Origin: Pseudomonadota bacterium
Lineage (GTDB): Bacteria; Myxococcota; UBA9042; PHBI01
DNA: 6,717 bases
Assembly: GCA_005772945.1 (NCBI GenBank)
Contig: SXIE01000253.1
Location: 1-6,717 of the forward strand
Reading direction: 5' to 3'
Each line of letters opens with the position of its first letter. Position 1 is the first letter of the stretch. The notes beneath the pieces are model-generated. The model did not search any database, was not told the origin of the DNA, and was given only the letters and a program-made list of their open reading frames with translations. Below are positions 5,444-6,717 of the stretch, in pieces. A program made the position numbers and the translations under genes.

Positions 5444-6484
5444 TCAGTCGTAGCGCGGATGCTGGACGATATCGAGCGCGCAGGCGACCCCATCGACGCA
5501 ATCGGCGGACGTGCCGCACGCGACCCGTGTCCCGGCACAAACGCGGCGCACGAGCGGAGCGCTGGCGATGGGCCAGCAGAAGGTCGTCACGGTCCAGAGG
5601 TCGTTCGCCACGAGGCCGGGCCCCGTGGCCTCGAAGGCTAGGACGCCGAAGCGGTAGAGGCGAACCGTCGCCACGCTCGGGCCGTAGCCTCCATCGCTGT
5701 GGACGTAAACGCCGATCGTGTAGCAGGTGAGCGGAGGCGGGTCCGTGAGGTTCAGGTTCTCGGGTCCGGCGACGTCGGTGTCGTCGCGGTCGATGTGGGG
5801 ATCGTCGGACGCGCCGAATCGGCCCCAGTTCGGGGAACCGTTCGCGAAGAACGTGTCGAAGATCAAGTCGAAGAACTCGTAGGCGCCTGGCACCGTGCCG
5901 AGCAGCAGATGCAGGTCGAGGTCGGAGCCGAGCCCGTCGCCCTCGTCGGACTCGTCCAAATCGCCGGGCGTGTGCCAGAGGAGCTCGATGTGGAGCGCCT
6001 CGTCGGGGACCACGTCGACGGTCACCGGAGCTGCCTCACAGGCGGCCCCAAAGGCATCGGTGAGCGTGAGATAGAACGTGTAGCGGCCGGCAACATTCGC
6101 TTCGAAGACCGGGCTCGCGGCGGCTTCCGACGGGAGGAAACGGGACGCGGCGCCCGGAGGCTGGTCCACGCGCCAGGCGAAGCGGGCGGTCGGCTCCGGA
6201 GCGTCGCTTGCGCGAAGATGCAAGGTTGTCTGCGGGATGACGCTATCGCCCTCGGCGACCACCACGGAGGCGCAGGACGGCGGTACCGACGTGGCCTCCG
6301 CGCCCGGCGCGATCTCGACCGGCCCTGGCTCGCTTTCGTCGACCGCGGACGGCACGCCGTCCGGCACGCCGCGCTCGTCGGCGGCGCTGCTATCGGCGCG
6401 GGCGCCGAGATCGATCGGCCGAGCCTCGGCACATGCGACGAACGCCACCGCCAGGGTCGCCAGCATCATTGGACGGGAGCGCAT
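5444..6484 (-). CDS. Putative lipoprotein with PKD-like domain, Asp-rich domain and Cys-rich tail
   Basis: The 346-residue exported protein starts at ATG 6484 (GAGG 6 bases upstream; ATG 6505 would add 7 residues). Residues 1-18 form a signal peptide ending in FVAC, a slightly atypical lipobox with C18 as the lipidation site. Residues 19-70 are an acidic, Pro/Ala-rich linker. Residues 71-158 look like a PKD/Ig-like beta-sandwich (FAWRVDQPPG, then AGRYTFYLTLTDAFG). The next domain has SDLDLHLLL (187-195), WGRF and DDPHIDRDDTDVAGPENLNL (227-246), an Asp pattern suited to calcium binding. It ends with a TCYTIGVYVHSDGGYGPS / ATVRLYRFG beta region. From memory, this 'SDLDLH...DRDDTDGxGPEN' layout recurs in myxobacterial surface proteins. 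The C-terminus has C316, C323, C329 and C335; with C71, C149, C254 and C303 this makes eight cysteines for disulfides. Function is unknown; an envelope role is inferred. Confidence 0.8.
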   Translation of the reverse strand: MRSRPMMLATLAVAFVACAEARPIDLGARADSSAADERGVPDGVPSAVDESEPGPVEIAPGAEATSVPPSCASVVVAEGDSVIPQTTLHLRASDAPEPTARFAWRVDQPPGAASRFLPSEAAASPVFEANVAGRYTFYLTLTDAFGAACEAAPVTVDVVPDEALHIELLWHTPGDLDESDEGDGLGSDLDLHLLLGTVPGAYEFFDLIFDTFFANGSPNWGRFGASDDPHIDRDDTDVAGPENLNLTDPPPLTCYTIGVYVHSDGGYGPSVATVRLYRFGVLAFEATGPGLVANDLWTVTTFCWPIASAPLVRRVCAGTRVACGTSADCVDGVACALDIVQHPRYD

Positions 6485-6490
6485 CGCGCA

Positions 6491-6494
6491 CCTC
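6491..6494 (-). promoter_or_regulatory. Shine-Dalgarno site deciding the lipoprotein start
   Basis: Read on the minus strand, GAGG lies 6 bases before ATG 6484. The upstream in-frame ATG at 6505 has no comparable site and would add a polar MHVTRCA leader before the signal peptide. Confidence 0.5.
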
Positions 6495-6596
6495 GTAACG
6501 TGCATGCCGGCCGAAGACCAGGATTGGGCCGGGCTGAAAGCTCCGTCAGGGCCACGGCGACTCTTCTCGCGCGGGTTCTCACAGCGCCGATCGAGT

Positions 6597-6717
6597 TCAC
6601 CGAGCGCGGTATCCGGCGTCCTTGAACCAACTGACGATGTGGCCTCTGGGCAACTCGTTCATGGCACGCAAGACCTCCCGGTCGACGGCGTCACGAGAGC
6701 GGGCTTTGGCTCTTCGA
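6597..6717 (-). CDS. C-terminal fragment of a gene entering from the right, possibly a transposase
   Basis: On the minus strand a frame open to the window edge gives 39 residues and stops at TGA 6597-6599. It reads ...VDREVLRAMNELPRGHI, then VSWFKDAGYRAR. The close 'WFxxxGY' near the terminus is reminiscent of how many IS630-type transposases end (for example 'NWFxHCGY'). The resemblance rests on few residues, so it could equally be the end of another protein. Codon choice is less GC3-biased (AGA, TTG, AGT, TCT and AAA appear) than in the neighbours, consistent with recent acquisition. The 112 bases between this stop and the lipoprotein start would hold the lipoprotein's promoter and, if this is an insertion sequence, its end; I found neither clearly. 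Confidence 0.4.
   Translation of the reverse strand, partial: RRAKARSRDAVDREVLRAMNELPRGHIVSWFKDAGYRAR

Noticed and set aside
5699..6625. 308-residue plus-strand open frame opposite the lipoprotein
   Set aside because: Gly/Arg/Val-rich with no domain pattern. The minus strand has a signal peptide, a plausible ribosome-binding site and domain motifs.

Overview
The window is very GC-rich (roughly 70% by eye, with G or C at most third codon positions). It encodes Gram-negative envelope proteins: an RND efflux pump subunit, a TolC-type outer membrane protein and a lipoprotein. The lipoprotein has a PKD-like domain, an Asp-rich domain and Cys-rich ends, a style I associate with Myxococcota. I therefore infer a myxobacterium or relative, probably Polyangia-like. 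No rRNA, tRNA or CRISPR array was seen.

Left block, bases 1-2928, + strand, compact and probably one operon. It holds the C-terminus of an RND inner-membrane pump, a TolC-family outer membrane protein 36 bases later, an RsuA-family rRNA pseudouridine synthase 3 bases after that, and a seven-helix PQ-loop (SWEET-like) transporter overlapping the synthase by 11 bases. Pump and TolC-type protein would form two parts of a tripartite efflux system; the periplasmic adaptor is presumably off the left edge. The last two genes look like passengers on the same transcript.

Centre, bases 2929-5233, + strand, separately transcribed genes. A 146-base gap with a GGTCAAC direct repeat precedes a class I SAM methyltransferase with an extended N-terminus. 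That gene ends in a perfect 11-bp hairpin plus U-tract. A DinB-family protein follows, then a small cysteine-free protein whose C-terminus aligns without gaps to the DksA/TraR zinc-finger pattern but lacks all its cysteines.

Right block, bases 5234-6717, - strand. An exported lipoprotein converges on the small protein. The 210 bases between them hold two minus-strand stretches that look coding but lie in different frames, possibly a decayed short gene. At the right edge is the last 39 codons of a gene entering from outside, possibly a transposase.

The most interesting items are the bacterial 3+1+3 SWEET-like protein, the cysteine-less DksA/TraR-like protein and the lipoprotein. I see no clear evidence of a new multi-gene system; this is mostly an ordinary chromosomal neighbourhood with several unusual individual proteins.
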